From UBA3210 sp048359995 (GTDB taxonomy: Bacteria > Bacillota_I > Bacilli_A > RFN20 > CAG-449), in contig DBGCPK010000017.1 in assembly GCA_048359995.1 (NCBI GenBank), positions 124,001-188,000 of the forward strand: a stretch of 64,000 bases of DNA, given 5' to 3'. The notes below the pieces were generated by a model that was not told the DNA's origin, searched no databases, and saw only the letters and a program-made list of their open reading frames with translations. The position numbers and the translations under genes are program-made. Positions 24,904 through 33,684 of the stretch are shown here, one piece after another (positions within the stretch are counted from its first letter, which is position 1; each line of letters begins with the position of its first letter).

Positions 24904-26379
24904 ATGAAAAAAGCATGGATTTTGACTCTTTCTCTCTTGACTTTGATGAGTCTGAGCAATTGCTCGAAGAAGAAAAACCCTTCGAGTTCGACCGGTTCGA
25001 GCATCACGGATACTTCTTCGGGAACTTCTTCCAGTTCTTCTTATTCCGAAATCGGAAGCGAAACGGCAACCAGCCACAAGGTCGTCTTTTATACCAACAT
25101 TTCGGGTAGAAAGGACATCTACGTGTTGTATCACGTCGAAGACGGTCAGAAGATCAAAAAATTCTATATGACGGAAACCGGATATAAATCTTCGCTGTGG
25201 TATTACGACGCTTTCGGCACTCGACCGTTTGATTTCGATACGCCGATTACCGGTGATTTAGAACTATATGCCTATCCGATGGCTTACGTTTACGATACCG
25301 AAATCAACGAATACGAAGAAACCGGCGATTACGATATAAGTTGGGTGAATTCGCCGAACTGCTCGTTCGTACTCAATGAAAACGGCACGCTTCCTTCGAA
25401 AGCCAATGGTGGGGACGTTATCGAATTCGCAATCTCGTATTCTTATTTCGCCATCAGTGAAGCGACGGTAAAAATCGACGATAAAGTGGTTTTGCCGGAC
25501 GCACGGGGAGTGTACACTCTTCTCGTTTCCGGAGATCATACGATCGTTTCTTCGGGCGTCGAAGTCGGAGAAATCGGCATCACCAGCGCATACACGCTTT
25601 GCGTGGGGACGCGTTCCTATAAAATGACCTATCATACCGGCGATTACGGAAGCGAGTATATGGTTACCGGTGTTCCGATGGAGAAAGGAGACACGTTCTA
25701 CGTTGAAGATGTAAGCGGGGTCAAATACCGCAAGGTGGAAAATTCCGGATTCGAAAACGGATTCATCGCGCCGAGAAAAGGTAACTACGACTTCTATTTC
25801 AAAGAAGAATCCCAGATGACTTGGGTGACGATCCCGTCGGCTGTTTATTCTTATACCATCGCCGGCGGAAGCGAAGTGACGATGACTTCTTCGCGCGCCG
25901 ATGTCCAATTGACTTCCGGAGCGGTTCTCGAAGTCTATATGGACGGAGACACTCTTTTGACGACGTATACCGCCGCGAAAGACGGAAAGTACACCATCGT
26001 CGTCAACGGAGAAACGGCGACTGTGAGGGAGTATTCCGATCAGCCGATCTCCTACACCTATTATTTAAAACCGAATTCCAACTGGCTGATGGACAATGCG
26101 AGATTTGCCGCCTATCTTTGGGGAAGCACGGGGAATACTTGGGTTGACCTGACTTTGGACAGCGGCGATATATACGCGCTGACATTGACGGAGGATCAGG
26201 TGACAACATACAATACGGGGTTGATCTTCTGCCGAATGAATCCTTCGACTACGCTCAACAATTGGGATAATAAATGGAATCAAACGGGCGATTTAGCCAT
26301 TCCGACCGACGGAACGAATCTCTACACCGTGGCAGCCGGCACGTGGGATAATGGCGGAGGCTCCTGGTCCGTTCGTTAA
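24904..26379 (+). CDS. Starch-binding-type surface lipoprotein
   Basis: 491 residues. Signal peptide with lipobox SLSNC (cysteine 20), then a Ser/Thr-rich linker (about 27-55). The middle is strand-rich with several small repeats of unknown type. The last 110 residues resemble CBM26-like starch-binding modules: YYLKPNSNWLMDNARFAAYLW, IFCRMNPSTTLNNWDNKWNQT, and the end GGGSWSV. No glycosidase motif is present, so it probably holds alpha-glucan at the cell surface for the pullulanase encoded 15 bases upstream, in the same operon. The terminator follows directly. Binding is inferred from the module only. Confidence 0.75.
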   Translation: MKKAWILTLSLLTLMSLSNCSKKKNPSSSTGSSITDTSSGTSSSSSYSEIGSETATSHKVVFYTNISGRKDIYVLYHVEDGQKIKKFYMTETGYKSSLWYYDAFGTRPFDFDTPITGDLELYAYPMAYVYDTEINEYEETGDYDISWVNSPNCSFVLNENGTLPSKANGGDVIEFAISYSYFAISEATVKIDDKVVLPDARGVYTLLVSGDHTIVSSGVEVGEIGITSAYTLCVGTRSYKMTYHTGDYGSEYMVTGVPMEKGDTFYVEDVSGVKYRKVENSGFENGFIAPRKGNYDFYFKEESQMTWVTIPSAVYSYTIAGGSEVTMTSSRADVQLTSGAVLEVYMDGDTLLTTYTAAKDGKYTIVVNGETATVREYSDQPISYTYYLKPNSNWLMDNARFAAYLWGSTGNTWVDLTLDSGDIYALTLTEDQVTTYNTGLIFCRMNPSTTLNNWDNKWNQTGDLAIPTDGTNLYTVAAGTWDNGGGSWSVR

Positions 26380-26384
26380 GACTC

Positions 26385-26418
26385 AAAATGGATATTGCGA
26401 AATATCCATTTTTTATTT
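26385..26418 (+). terminator. Terminator of the starch operon
   Basis: AAAATGGATAT pairs with ATATCCATTTT, followed by TTTATTT. Confidence 0.88.
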
Positions 26419-26425
26419 GTCGAAA

Positions 26426-26454
26426 TTGCATTTTTGCGATGAAGGTGCTACGAT
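26426..26454 (+). promoter_or_regulatory. Promoter of the ABC exporter operon
   Basis: -35 TTGCAT (26426-26431), 17-bp spacer, -10 TACGAT (26449-26454), 43 bases before the ATG. Confidence 0.6.
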
Positions 26455-26497
26455 AAAATATCATTTGAATGCGGCGATTATGAAAGGAGAGCAAACG

Positions 26498-28288
26498 ATG
26501 AAGGAAATGATTCAGTCGATAAAAAGTTGCTGGAAAGAGACGATATTTACTCCGTTGCTCATGATCGGAGAAGTTTTGATGGAAGTTTTGATCCCTTATG
26601 TCGTCAGCGTCTTGCTGGGATTTTTATATATCATCAATCAAAATCCGGCACAGGCCGGGAATCTGGCTCTTCGAATTTACGAATCGTTGCAGCCGAAGCT
26701 CGGAAATCTCGCGCTCATCTCTTTCGCCGGACTGGCCATCGTGATCTGCTCGGCCGTCTCTTTGGTATTTGGCGTTGCCGGCGCGAAAGTCGGTGCAAAA
26801 GCGGGAGCAAAATTCGCTCGGAGTTTGAGAGAGAATATGTATCGGAACATTCAGGAATTCTCCTTCGAGAATATCGATAAGTTTCAGACTTCCTCGCTGA
26901 TCACGCGTTTGACGACCGATGTTACCAACGTTCAGCAGGCTTTCGTAATGCTGATCCGGACTTTTGTCCGTTCGCCGATTATGTTCGTCCTTTCGCTGAT
27001 CATGTGCCTTTCGACCAATGCCGATCTTTCGATCATCTTCGCGATCGCGATTCCGGTTCTCCTCGTCAGTTTGCTTTGGATCGCGATGTCGGCGCATCCG
27101 ATCTTTCGCAAAATGTTCGACAAATACGACGCGATGAACGAACGGTTGCAGGAAAATCTCATCGGCATCCGCGTCGTGAAATCCTTTAATCGGGAGGATT
27201 TCGAAATCGAAAAATTCAATAAGAGCAAAGATGAAATAAGAGATTTAGGGATCGCGGCCGAGAAAATTCTGGTCTTCAACGGTCCGATCATGAATTTGGT
27301 GATGTACGCGAGCAACTTGGCCGTGTGTTATTTCGGGACGAAAGGATTCATTATCAAGGGGACGATGGGTGTTCCGGACCTGAACTTGTATCTCTCTTAC
27401 TGCACGCAGATTCTCAGTTCTCTGATGACGGTTTCGATGATGTTCGTCATGGTCGTGATGTCGAAAGCCAGCGTCAACCGAATCAGCGAGGTTCTTCGGG
27501 AAAAATCCGCGTTGACGAACAAAGAAAATCCGATTTTCGACATTCCCAACGGCGATATCGATTTTGAAAACGTCGATTTTTCCTATACGCGCGATCCGGA
27601 AAATCTGAATCTCGAAAACGTAAATCTCCATATCCGTTCCGGAGAGATGATCGGCGTCATCGGCGGAACGGGTTCGAGCAAAACCACGCTCGTGAGCCTG
27701 ATTCCTCGACTATACGACGCTTTGAAAGGGACGGTAAAGGTCGGCGGCGTCGACGTGAGGGATTACGACTTGGAAGCTTTGCGCAACAGCGTCGCGGTCG
27801 TTTTGCAGAAAAATGTGCTGTTTTCCGGCACGATACGAGAGAACCTGAAATGGGGAAACGAGAACGCCGACGACGAAGAAATTCTGGAAGCCTGCAAAAA
27901 CGCGCAAGCCTATGATTTCGTTCTGCACTCTCCGGACGGACTCGATACCGATTTGGGGCAAGGCGGATGCAATGTGTCCGGCGGGCAAAAACAGCGTCTC
28001 TGCATTGCCAGAGCCCTTTTGAAAAAACCGAAAGTGCTGATTCTCGACGATTCCACCAGCGCGGTCGACACGAAAACGGACGCTTTGATCCGCGCGTCGT
28101 TGAGGAAGAACGTGCCGCAGATCACCAAAATCATCATCGCTCAACGGATGAATTCGATTATGGACGCCGATCGGATACTCGTCCTCGACGAAGGAAAGAT
28201 CAACGGATTCGGCACGCACGAAGAATTGATGAAGTCCAATAAAATTTATCAGGACGTTTACGCTTCGCAGATGAAGGGGGAAGAATAG
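26498..28288 (+). CDS. ABC exporter half-transporter, degenerate-site subunit
   Basis: 596 residues from ATG 26498 after AAAGGAGA. Six membrane segments (about 1-320) and one ATPase domain: Walker A GGTGSSKTT, signature VSGGQKQR, Walker B VLILDDSTSAVD. The catalytic glutamate after Walker B is aspartate, as in the non-catalytic subunit of heterodimeric exporters of the TM287/288 or BmrCD type. The partner gene starts one base after its stop. Substrate unknown; lipids, drugs or peptides are all possible for the family. Confidence 0.92.
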   Translation: MKEMIQSIKSCWKETIFTPLLMIGEVLMEVLIPYVVSVLLGFLYIINQNPAQAGNLALRIYESLQPKLGNLALISFAGLAIVICSAVSLVFGVAGAKVGAKAGAKFARSLRENMYRNIQEFSFENIDKFQTSSLITRLTTDVTNVQQAFVMLIRTFVRSPIMFVLSLIMCLSTNADLSIIFAIAIPVLLVSLLWIAMSAHPIFRKMFDKYDAMNERLQENLIGIRVVKSFNREDFEIEKFNKSKDEIRDLGIAAEKILVFNGPIMNLVMYASNLAVCYFGTKGFIIKGTMGVPDLNLYLSYCTQILSSLMTVSMMFVMVVMSKASVNRISEVLREKSALTNKENPIFDIPNGDIDFENVDFSYTRDPENLNLENVNLHIRSGEMIGVIGGTGSSKTTLVSLIPRLYDALKGTVKVGGVDVRDYDLEALRNSVAVVLQKNVLFSGTIRENLKWGNENADDEEILEACKNAQAYDFVLHSPDGLDTDLGQGGCNVSGGQKQRLCIARALLKKPKVLILDDSTSAVDTKTDALIRASLRKNVPQITKIIIAQRMNSIMDADRILVLDEGKINGFGTHEELMKSNKIYQDVYASQMKGEE

Positions 28289-28289
28289 T

Positions 28290-30218
28290 ATGGCGCGGCA
28301 AGTTTTAAGAGGTACGGCTCGCCCGAAAAACGGAAAGAAAACCTTTTTCCGCCTGATAGCTTATTTCAAAAAGCATCTGTGGCAGTTTGCGATCGTCATT
28401 CTGATGATCGTGGTACAGGCGCTGACGTCGCTTTTCGCCGTCCGCTGCCTCAACGTTTTGATCGACGTCGACATCCCGAATTTGATCGACGCCACCAACG
28501 GCGTGCTGGGAGTCGATCTGAATGCGGCGGTCAAAGCTTTCAACCGAGAAATTCTTTTGATGGGAGTCATCTACCTTTTCAGCATCGTATCGACCTACGT
28601 TTACAATCTCCTGATGGCGTATATATCCAGAAGCATTTTGGCCGAAATCCGCGGCGATATCTTCGTCCATATGGAAAAACTACCCGTTCGCTTTTTCGAT
28701 AGTCACACGCACGGCGAACTGATGAGTTATTATACCAACGACGTCGACGCAATCCGTCAAATGCTCTCTCAGGCGATCCCGCAGATTATTTCCAGCGTGA
28801 TTACGGTGGTTTCCACTTTCATATATATGCTAATCGCCTCTTTGGAATTGACTTTGGTATGCGTGGTTATGGTGGTCGTCATTCTCTTGGCTTCCTCGAA
28901 GATCGCCAAGAGTTCGGGAAAATATTTCGTGCTTCAACAGGCGGACTTGGGAAGACTCAACGGATATATCGAGGAGATGATTGAAGGTCAGAAGGTCATC
29001 AAAGTCTTCTGCCATGAGAAAAAAGCCAACGAAGATTTTGACCGAATCAACGAAGATCTGACTGTCTCTTACGCCAAAGCCAACGGCGCGGCTTTTGCTT
29101 TCGGACCGTTGACCAACAATCTCAACCATATTCACTACGCGGTTACCGCTTTGGTCGGCGCCGTTATGATGGTGATGAATTTCAGCTTATTGCCGAGTCA
29201 GTCGATGAGCGCGGGATTGTTGATCTCGTTCCTGATTCTGACGAGACAGTTCGGAATGCCGATTTCGCAAATTTCTCAGCAATTCAATTCCATTATCGTC
29301 GCTTTGGCTTCCAGCGAAAGGGTGTTTTCCGTCATCGATATGCCTCCTGAAAAAGACGAAGGTTACGTAACGTTGACTTACGGAAAAAAGGACGAATCGG
29401 GAAATATCACCGAAACGGTGGAGAAAACGCCGCTTCCGCTTTGGAAGCATCCGCATTCGGACGGTACGGTAACGTTGGAAGTCGTCAAGGGAGACGTCGT
29501 CTTCGATCACGTCGATTTCGGTTACGACGAACGGAAGCAGATTCTCCACGACATTTCGCTTTACGCCAAGCCGGGACAAAAAATCGCTTTTGTCGGTTCG
29601 ACAGGCGCGGGAAAGACGACGATCACCAACTTGATCAACCGCTTTTACGACGTGCAGGACGGAAAGATCCGCATCGACGGCATCAATATCAACAAAATTC
29701 GGAAGTCCGATCTGAGAAGAACGCAGTCGATCGTCCTTCAAGATACGCATTTGTTTTCCGACACGGTGTTGGAAAATATCCGTTACGGTCGGCTGGACGC
29801 CACAGATGAAGAGTGCATCCGCGCGGCGAAATTAGCGAACGCGCACTACTTCATCTCGCATCTTCCGGAGGGCTATCATACGATGTTGGTGAACGACGCG
29901 GGAAATTTGTCGCAAGGGCAACGGCAATTGATCGCCATCGCCCGCGCCGCCGTAGCCAATCCGGCGATTCTGATCCTCGATGAGGCAACATCGTCGATCG
30001 ATACGAGAACGGAGAGGTTGATCGAAAAAGGCATGGATCAGTTGATGGAAGGAAGAACCGTGTTTGTCATCGCCCATCGCCTTTCGACGGTGAGAAATTC
30101 GCAAGCCATCATGGTTTTGGAAAACGGAAGAATCATCGAAAGAGGCGATCACGAGTCATTGATTCGTCAAAACGGCAAATACTATCAATTGTATACGGGA
30201 GCATTCGAGTTGGATTAG
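28290..30218 (+). CDS. ABC exporter half-transporter, catalytic subunit
   Basis: 642 residues. The membrane domain covers about 25-345; an inserted stretch (about 350-395: LTYGKKDESGNITETVEKTPL) precedes the ATPase domain, typical of the TM288-like partner. Walker A VGSTGAGKTT, signature LSQGQRQL, Walker B ILILDEATSSID with the intact glutamate, H-loop VIAHRLSTV. Together with the degenerate partner this makes one functional ATP site per heterodimer. psuG follows after 12 bases, an unexpected operon partner. Confidence 0.94.
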   Translation: MARQVLRGTARPKNGKKTFFRLIAYFKKHLWQFAIVILMIVVQALTSLFAVRCLNVLIDVDIPNLIDATNGVLGVDLNAAVKAFNREILLMGVIYLFSIVSTYVYNLLMAYISRSILAEIRGDIFVHMEKLPVRFFDSHTHGELMSYYTNDVDAIRQMLSQAIPQIISSVITVVSTFIYMLIASLELTLVCVVMVVVILLASSKIAKSSGKYFVLQQADLGRLNGYIEEMIEGQKVIKVFCHEKKANEDFDRINEDLTVSYAKANGAAFAFGPLTNNLNHIHYAVTALVGAVMMVMNFSLLPSQSMSAGLLISFLILTRQFGMPISQISQQFNSIIVALASSERVFSVIDMPPEKDEGYVTLTYGKKDESGNITETVEKTPLPLWKHPHSDGTVTLEVVKGDVVFDHVDFGYDERKQILHDISLYAKPGQKIAFVGSTGAGKTTITNLINRFYDVQDGKIRIDGININKIRKSDLRRTQSIVLQDTHLFSDTVLENIRYGRLDATDEECIRAAKLANAHYFISHLPEGYHTMLVNDAGNLSQGQRQLIAIARAAVANPAILILDEATSSIDTRTERLIEKGMDQLMEGRTVFVIAHRLSTVRNSQAIMVLENGRIIERGDHESLIRQNGKYYQLYTGAFELD

Positions 30219-30230
30219 GAGGAACGAAAG

Positions 30231-31151
30231 ATGCTAGTCAAAATTTCGGAAGAAGTGCAAAGAGCCTTGAAAGAAGGACTACCGGTCGTGGCTTTGGAGT
30301 CGACGATCATTTCGCATGGTATGCCTTATCCCGAGAATGTGGAGACGGCGTTGAAAGTCGAAGAGATCATACGCGAAAACGGTGCGATTCCGGCGACGAT
30401 CGGCATCATCGAAGGAGTTCCGATCGTGGGAATGAGTCCGGAAGAAATCGAGGAATTCGGAAAGAGAAAAGGGATTCTGAAAGCGTCGCGAAGAGACGTT
30501 CCGGTCATCATGAGCAAAAAAGCGTGGGGAGCGACGACGGTCGCCACGACGATGATTTTCGCTTCTTATGCCGGCATCGAAGTTTTTGTAACCGGAGGAA
30601 TCGGCGGCGTTCACAAGAACGCTCCGCAGACCTTCGACATCTCCGCGGATTTGCAAGAATTGGCGCATACCGATGTGACGGTCGTCTGCGCCGGCGCGAA
30701 AGCGATACTGGATCTGCCTTTGACGTTGGAGTATCTGGAAACGTTCGGCGTTCCGGTTTTGGGATACCGATCGGATCATCTCGGCGCATTTTATTCGTCT
30801 GATTCCGGATTGAACGTCGATTATCGGGCGGACAGCCCGGAAGAGATCGCCCGAACGATTCTTTACAAAAGAAAACTGGGTCTCAAAGGCGGGATTTTGA
30901 TCTCCAATCCGATTCCGAAAGAGCATGAAATTCCGAACGAAAAGATCAATGCGTTCATCGAATCGGCATTGAAAGACGCCGAAGAGAATCGCATTCACGG
31001 AAAGGATATCACCCCTTATCTTCTTTCCCACATCAAAGAACAAACGCACGGCGAATCCCTGAAAGCGAATATTCAGTTGGTCTATCACAATGCGAAAGTC
31101 GGCGCTTGCATCGCCAAAGCCTACGCGGAAATTCAAAAGAAAGAAGTATAG
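30231..31151 (+). CDS. psuG: Pseudouridine-5'-phosphate glycosidase
   Basis: 306 residues, full length. It cleaves pseudouridine 5'-phosphate to uracil and ribose 5-phosphate through a lysine adduct. Visible signatures: VALESTIISHGMPYP with the catalytic glutamate near residue 23, SKKAWGATTVATTM with the lysine pair, TGGIGGVHKNAPQTFDISADL, and ISNPIPKEHE. Neither the pseudouridine kinase psuK nor a nucleoside transporter is adjacent; the gene instead follows the ABC exporter pair. AGGAGGAACG precedes the ATG. Confidence 0.95.
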   Translation: MLVKISEEVQRALKEGLPVVALESTIISHGMPYPENVETALKVEEIIRENGAIPATIGIIEGVPIVGMSPEEIEEFGKRKGILKASRRDVPVIMSKKAWGATTVATTMIFASYAGIEVFVTGGIGGVHKNAPQTFDISADLQELAHTDVTVVCAGAKAILDLPLTLEYLETFGVPVLGYRSDHLGAFYSSDSGLNVDYRADSPEEIARTILYKRKLGLKGGILISNPIPKEHEIPNEKINAFIESALKDAEENRIHGKDITPYLLSHIKEQTHGESLKANIQLVYHNAKVGACIAKAYAEIQKKEV

Positions 31152-31180
31152 AACGGAATCAAATTATCGCAACCTGAGTT

Positions 31181-32170
31181 TCATAAATGTCGATTCAGAT
31201 AATCTTCGATCAAAAGACATTCTTTTTCGGAGGCCTTTTTTCGGCATTCTTCCGATGTATCTGCCGAAATTCCGACGATTTCATCGCCCCAGAAAGATTC
31301 GGTTACCTGATATTTTCCGCCTGTTTCTTCGATGACGTCGTTGACGAAAACGGCCATATCGATTTTTTCTCCGTTTCGATAAGTCACGATGGTCGGCACT
31401 CTTCCGTTGCGATAGGAATCGAACTGAAAATGCGATTTGAATTGAGTCCATTCTTCCGTACTGCGGATTTCTCCGACTTCGAACAGCGTCAGTTCTTTTC
31501 CGTTTTCCGCGAGATAATCGTCGAGAAAACGGCTTTTGAATTCCTGACAATCCGGGCAGTCATACCAAGAAAAGAGAATGCTGACTTCGGACGAACTCTG
31601 GATCATTTGTTCGATTTTAGACGATGAAAGCGAATTGAAACGGTACATAATTTCCTCCCCGTAATAGTCGTATACTTCTGTATCGTTGCCGATGAAGTAA
31701 GGAGATGTCGAGCAGTATTTTCCGATCTGTTCGGAAAAAGATTTGGCAGAAGCGTAAATCTTCGGATCGTATTCGATATAACGGACATCTTTTCCGTCGT
31801 CGAAGAGCAACAGTGAAGCGCTGGTAACGATGCTTCTGATGCGATATTCTTCGTCATCGGAAAGGAGTTCGGCCGTCTTCCGATATTCTTGAATTTCAAT
31901 CCAGTAGATCGGAAAAGAGTTTTTTCGGATAAACGATTTCATCGGCTCTTTGATGCTTTGGCAGGTCTCGCAACCGACCTGTGCGATCGCCAAAACGAAA
32001 TCTTTTTTCTGCGCGATCAAATCCAGCAAATCTCCGCTGTCGGTGTAAATGAACGTATCGAGCTGATTTACGCGATCGACAAACATCGTCGCCTCGTTCT
32101 TTTTCGAAGAACAGGAAAAAAGAAAGAGAAAATTCAGAACGACGAAACATCGAAAAAACTTTTGAAACAT
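31181..32170 (-). CDS. Lipoprotein with two thioredoxin-like CxxC domains
   Basis: 329 residues. Signal peptide with lipobox FLFSC (cysteine 20). First thioredoxin-like domain about 45-165 with the redox pair in QVGCETCQS, second about 190-310 with SWYDCPDCQEF and the cis-proline region RVPTIVTYRNGE. It is probably an extracellular disulfide oxidoreductase or redox relay anchored in the membrane. Single-domain surface thioredoxins are common; two in tandem with different CxxC dipeptides (ET and PD) is unusual. The first domain lacks the canonical tryptophan before the motif. Function beyond redox chemistry is not evident. Confidence 0.8.
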   Translation of the reverse strand: MFQKFFRCFVVLNFLFLFSCSSKKNEATMFVDRVNQLDTFIYTDSGDLLDLIAQKKDFVLAIAQVGCETCQSIKEPMKSFIRKNSFPIYWIEIQEYRKTAELLSDDEEYRIRSIVTSASLLLFDDGKDVRYIEYDPKIYASAKSFSEQIGKYCSTSPYFIGNDTEVYDYYGEEIMYRFNSLSSSKIEQMIQSSSEVSILFSWYDCPDCQEFKSRFLDDYLAENGKELTLFEVGEIRSTEEWTQFKSHFQFDSYRNGRVPTIVTYRNGEKIDMAVFVNDVIEETGGKYQVTESFWGDEIVGISADTSEECRKKASEKECLLIEDYLNRHL

Positions 32171-32187
32171 AAAAGAACCTCTTTTTC

Positions 32188-32193
32188 ATTATA
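32188..32193 (-). promoter_or_regulatory. -10 box of the thioredoxin-like lipoprotein gene
   Basis: TATAAT on minus, 18 bases upstream of the ATG, with AAAGAGG as ribosome site and only a weak TTTCGC at -35. Confidence 0.5.
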
Positions 32194-32299
32194 GCACTTC
32201 GGAAAACGGTGCGAAACAGTTTCTTTTCGGATTTTATTTTACATCTTTCGACTTTTCACCGTGATACATTACTGGTGAAAGGGAAATTCGGAGGGAAAA

Positions 32300-32848
32300 A
32301 TGAATAATCAGGATTACGAAGTGTTTCTTTTGGCGCGGAACTACGCCGATCGGGGAGATTACGAAAAAGCGGTCGAGTTGCTGGAACTTCTTTCGCGAAA
32401 GGGAAACCGAAAAGCGATTTTCGAACTGGCGATGCTTTACAACGATTTTCAGCCGGAAATTCATCGCCACAAAGCGGTCAATCTGTTCACTCTCGCGGGC
32501 GAACTAGGGTATCCGGACAGTTATTATTATTTGGGAAAGATCTATTATGAAAAGAAAGAATACGCGGAAGCCTATCGCTTTTTCGAAAAAGGGAAGACCA
32601 AAGCGGAAAGCCACCTCTATTTGGGAAAAATCATTTTGGAAACGCAGTTGAAAAACGTATCCAAAAGAGTCGCTTTCGTGAATTTTCTGGAAGGAAGCAA
32701 GAGAAAGGTATACGAATGCGACTACTATCTGGCAATATGCTATCGTTTCGGTTATGGAATCCGAAAAGACGCGCAGAAAGCGGAATTCTACTTGAAAAAG
32801 GCACAGGCGCATCGAATCGACGACAGTTATCATCTTTTGAAAAACTGA
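32300..32848 (+). CDS. Sel1/TPR repeat protein
   Basis: 182 residues of helical pairs with the Sel1-like spacing: YADRGDYEKAVELLELLSRKGN, AIFELAMLYNDF, AVNLFTLAGELGYPDSYYYLGKIYYEKKEYAEAYRFFEKG, and YLAICYRFGYGIRKDAQKAEFYLKKA. No signal peptide, so it is cytosolic. Such solenoids mediate protein-protein contacts. It stands alone between divergent and unrelated genes, so no partner is indicated. Ribosome site GGAGGG. Confidence 0.85.
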   Translation: MNNQDYEVFLLARNYADRGDYEKAVELLELLSRKGNRKAIFELAMLYNDFQPEIHRHKAVNLFTLAGELGYPDSYYYLGKIYYEKKEYAEAYRFFEKGKTKAESHLYLGKIILETQLKNVSKRVAFVNFLEGSKRKVYECDYYLAICYRFGYGIRKDAQKAEFYLKKAQAHRIDDSYHLLKN

Positions 32849-32908
32849 TCGAAGCGAAATGATTCGATAATTCTTTACTTATTTCTTTTAATATTCCGTC
32901 ACAAAACA

Positions 32909-32937
32909 TTGAAATTCACCGGAGATTATGGCACAAT
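32909..32937 (+). promoter_or_regulatory. Promoter of the NifU-like/GGGtGRT pair
   Basis: -35 TTGAAA (32909-32914), 17-bp spacer, -10 CACAAT (32932-32937). Confidence 0.6.
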
Positions 32938-32971
32938 TTTAGTTGTGGTAAAGAAAGGATTACTGACAGTT

Positions 32972-33673
32972 ATGTACAATTACATTTATACAAATGACGT
33001 CAAGGAAGAATGCGTCGTCAGAAAAGGCTGCGATCACGGACCTGCACCGATTCCGGAAGAAGGCAAATGGGTTAAATCGAAGCAAATCACCGATATCTCG
33101 GCTTTGAGCCACGGCGTCGGCTGGTGCGCTCCGCAGCAAGGCGCGTGCAAATTGACTTTGAATGTGAAAGAAGGCGTGATCGAAGAAGCGTTGATTGAAA
33201 CCATCGGCTGCTCGGGCATGACTCATTCCGCGGCTATGGCTGCGGAAATTCTGCAAGGAAAGACGATTCTCGAAGCGCTCAACACGGATTTGGTCTGCGA
33301 CGCCATCAACGTGGCGATGAGGGAAATCTTCAAGCAGTTGGTCTACGGTCGTTCTCAGACGGCTTTCTCGGAAGGGGGACTTCCGATCGGATCTTCGCTC
33401 GACGATCTCGGGAAAGGACTTCGGAGTCAGATCGGAACGATGTTCGGCACGAAGTTGAAAGGACCGCGCTATTTGGAAATGGCGGAAGGTTATGTGCTGA
33501 AAATCGCCCTTGACGACAACGACGAAATCTGCGGCTATCAATACGTCAATCTCGGCAAGATGATGGAAGCGATCAAAAAGGGAACCGATCCGAAAGTCGC
33601 TTACGAATCCTGCATCGGGAAATACGGACGTTTCGACGATGCGCCGAAACACATCGATCCGAGAAAAGAATAG
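32972..33673 (+). CDS. NifU-like iron-sulfur scaffold protein of the GGGtGRT pair
   Basis: 233 residues from ATG 32972. Cysteine-bearing motifs are KEECVVRKGCDHG, HGVGWCAPQQGACKLTLN and ETIGCSGMTHSAAMAAEIL; the last is the NifU/IscU-type scaffold signature. The protein is longer than a plain IscU and carries extra cysteines near the N-terminus. In anaerobic Bacillota this type is encoded next to a GGGtGRT protein, as here (11 bases downstream). A role in Fe-S cluster handling is inferred; the pair's exact function is not established to my knowledge. Confidence 0.85.
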   Translation: MYNYIYTNDVKEECVVRKGCDHGPAPIPEEGKWVKSKQITDISALSHGVGWCAPQQGACKLTLNVKEGVIEEALIETIGCSGMTHSAAMAAEILQGKTILEALNTDLVCDAINVAMREIFKQLVYGRSQTAFSEGGLPIGSSLDDLGKGLRSQIGTMFGTKLKGPRYLEMAEGYVLKIALDDNDEICGYQYVNLGKMMEAIKKGTDPKVAYESCIGKYGRFDDAPKHIDPRKE

Positions 33674-33684
33674 GAGAAACGAGT

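Noticed and set aside
23659..25134. 491-codon minus-strand frame opposite the pullulanase
   Set aside because: Antisense shadow of a protein with all GH13 catalytic residues; no family pattern or start signal on minus.
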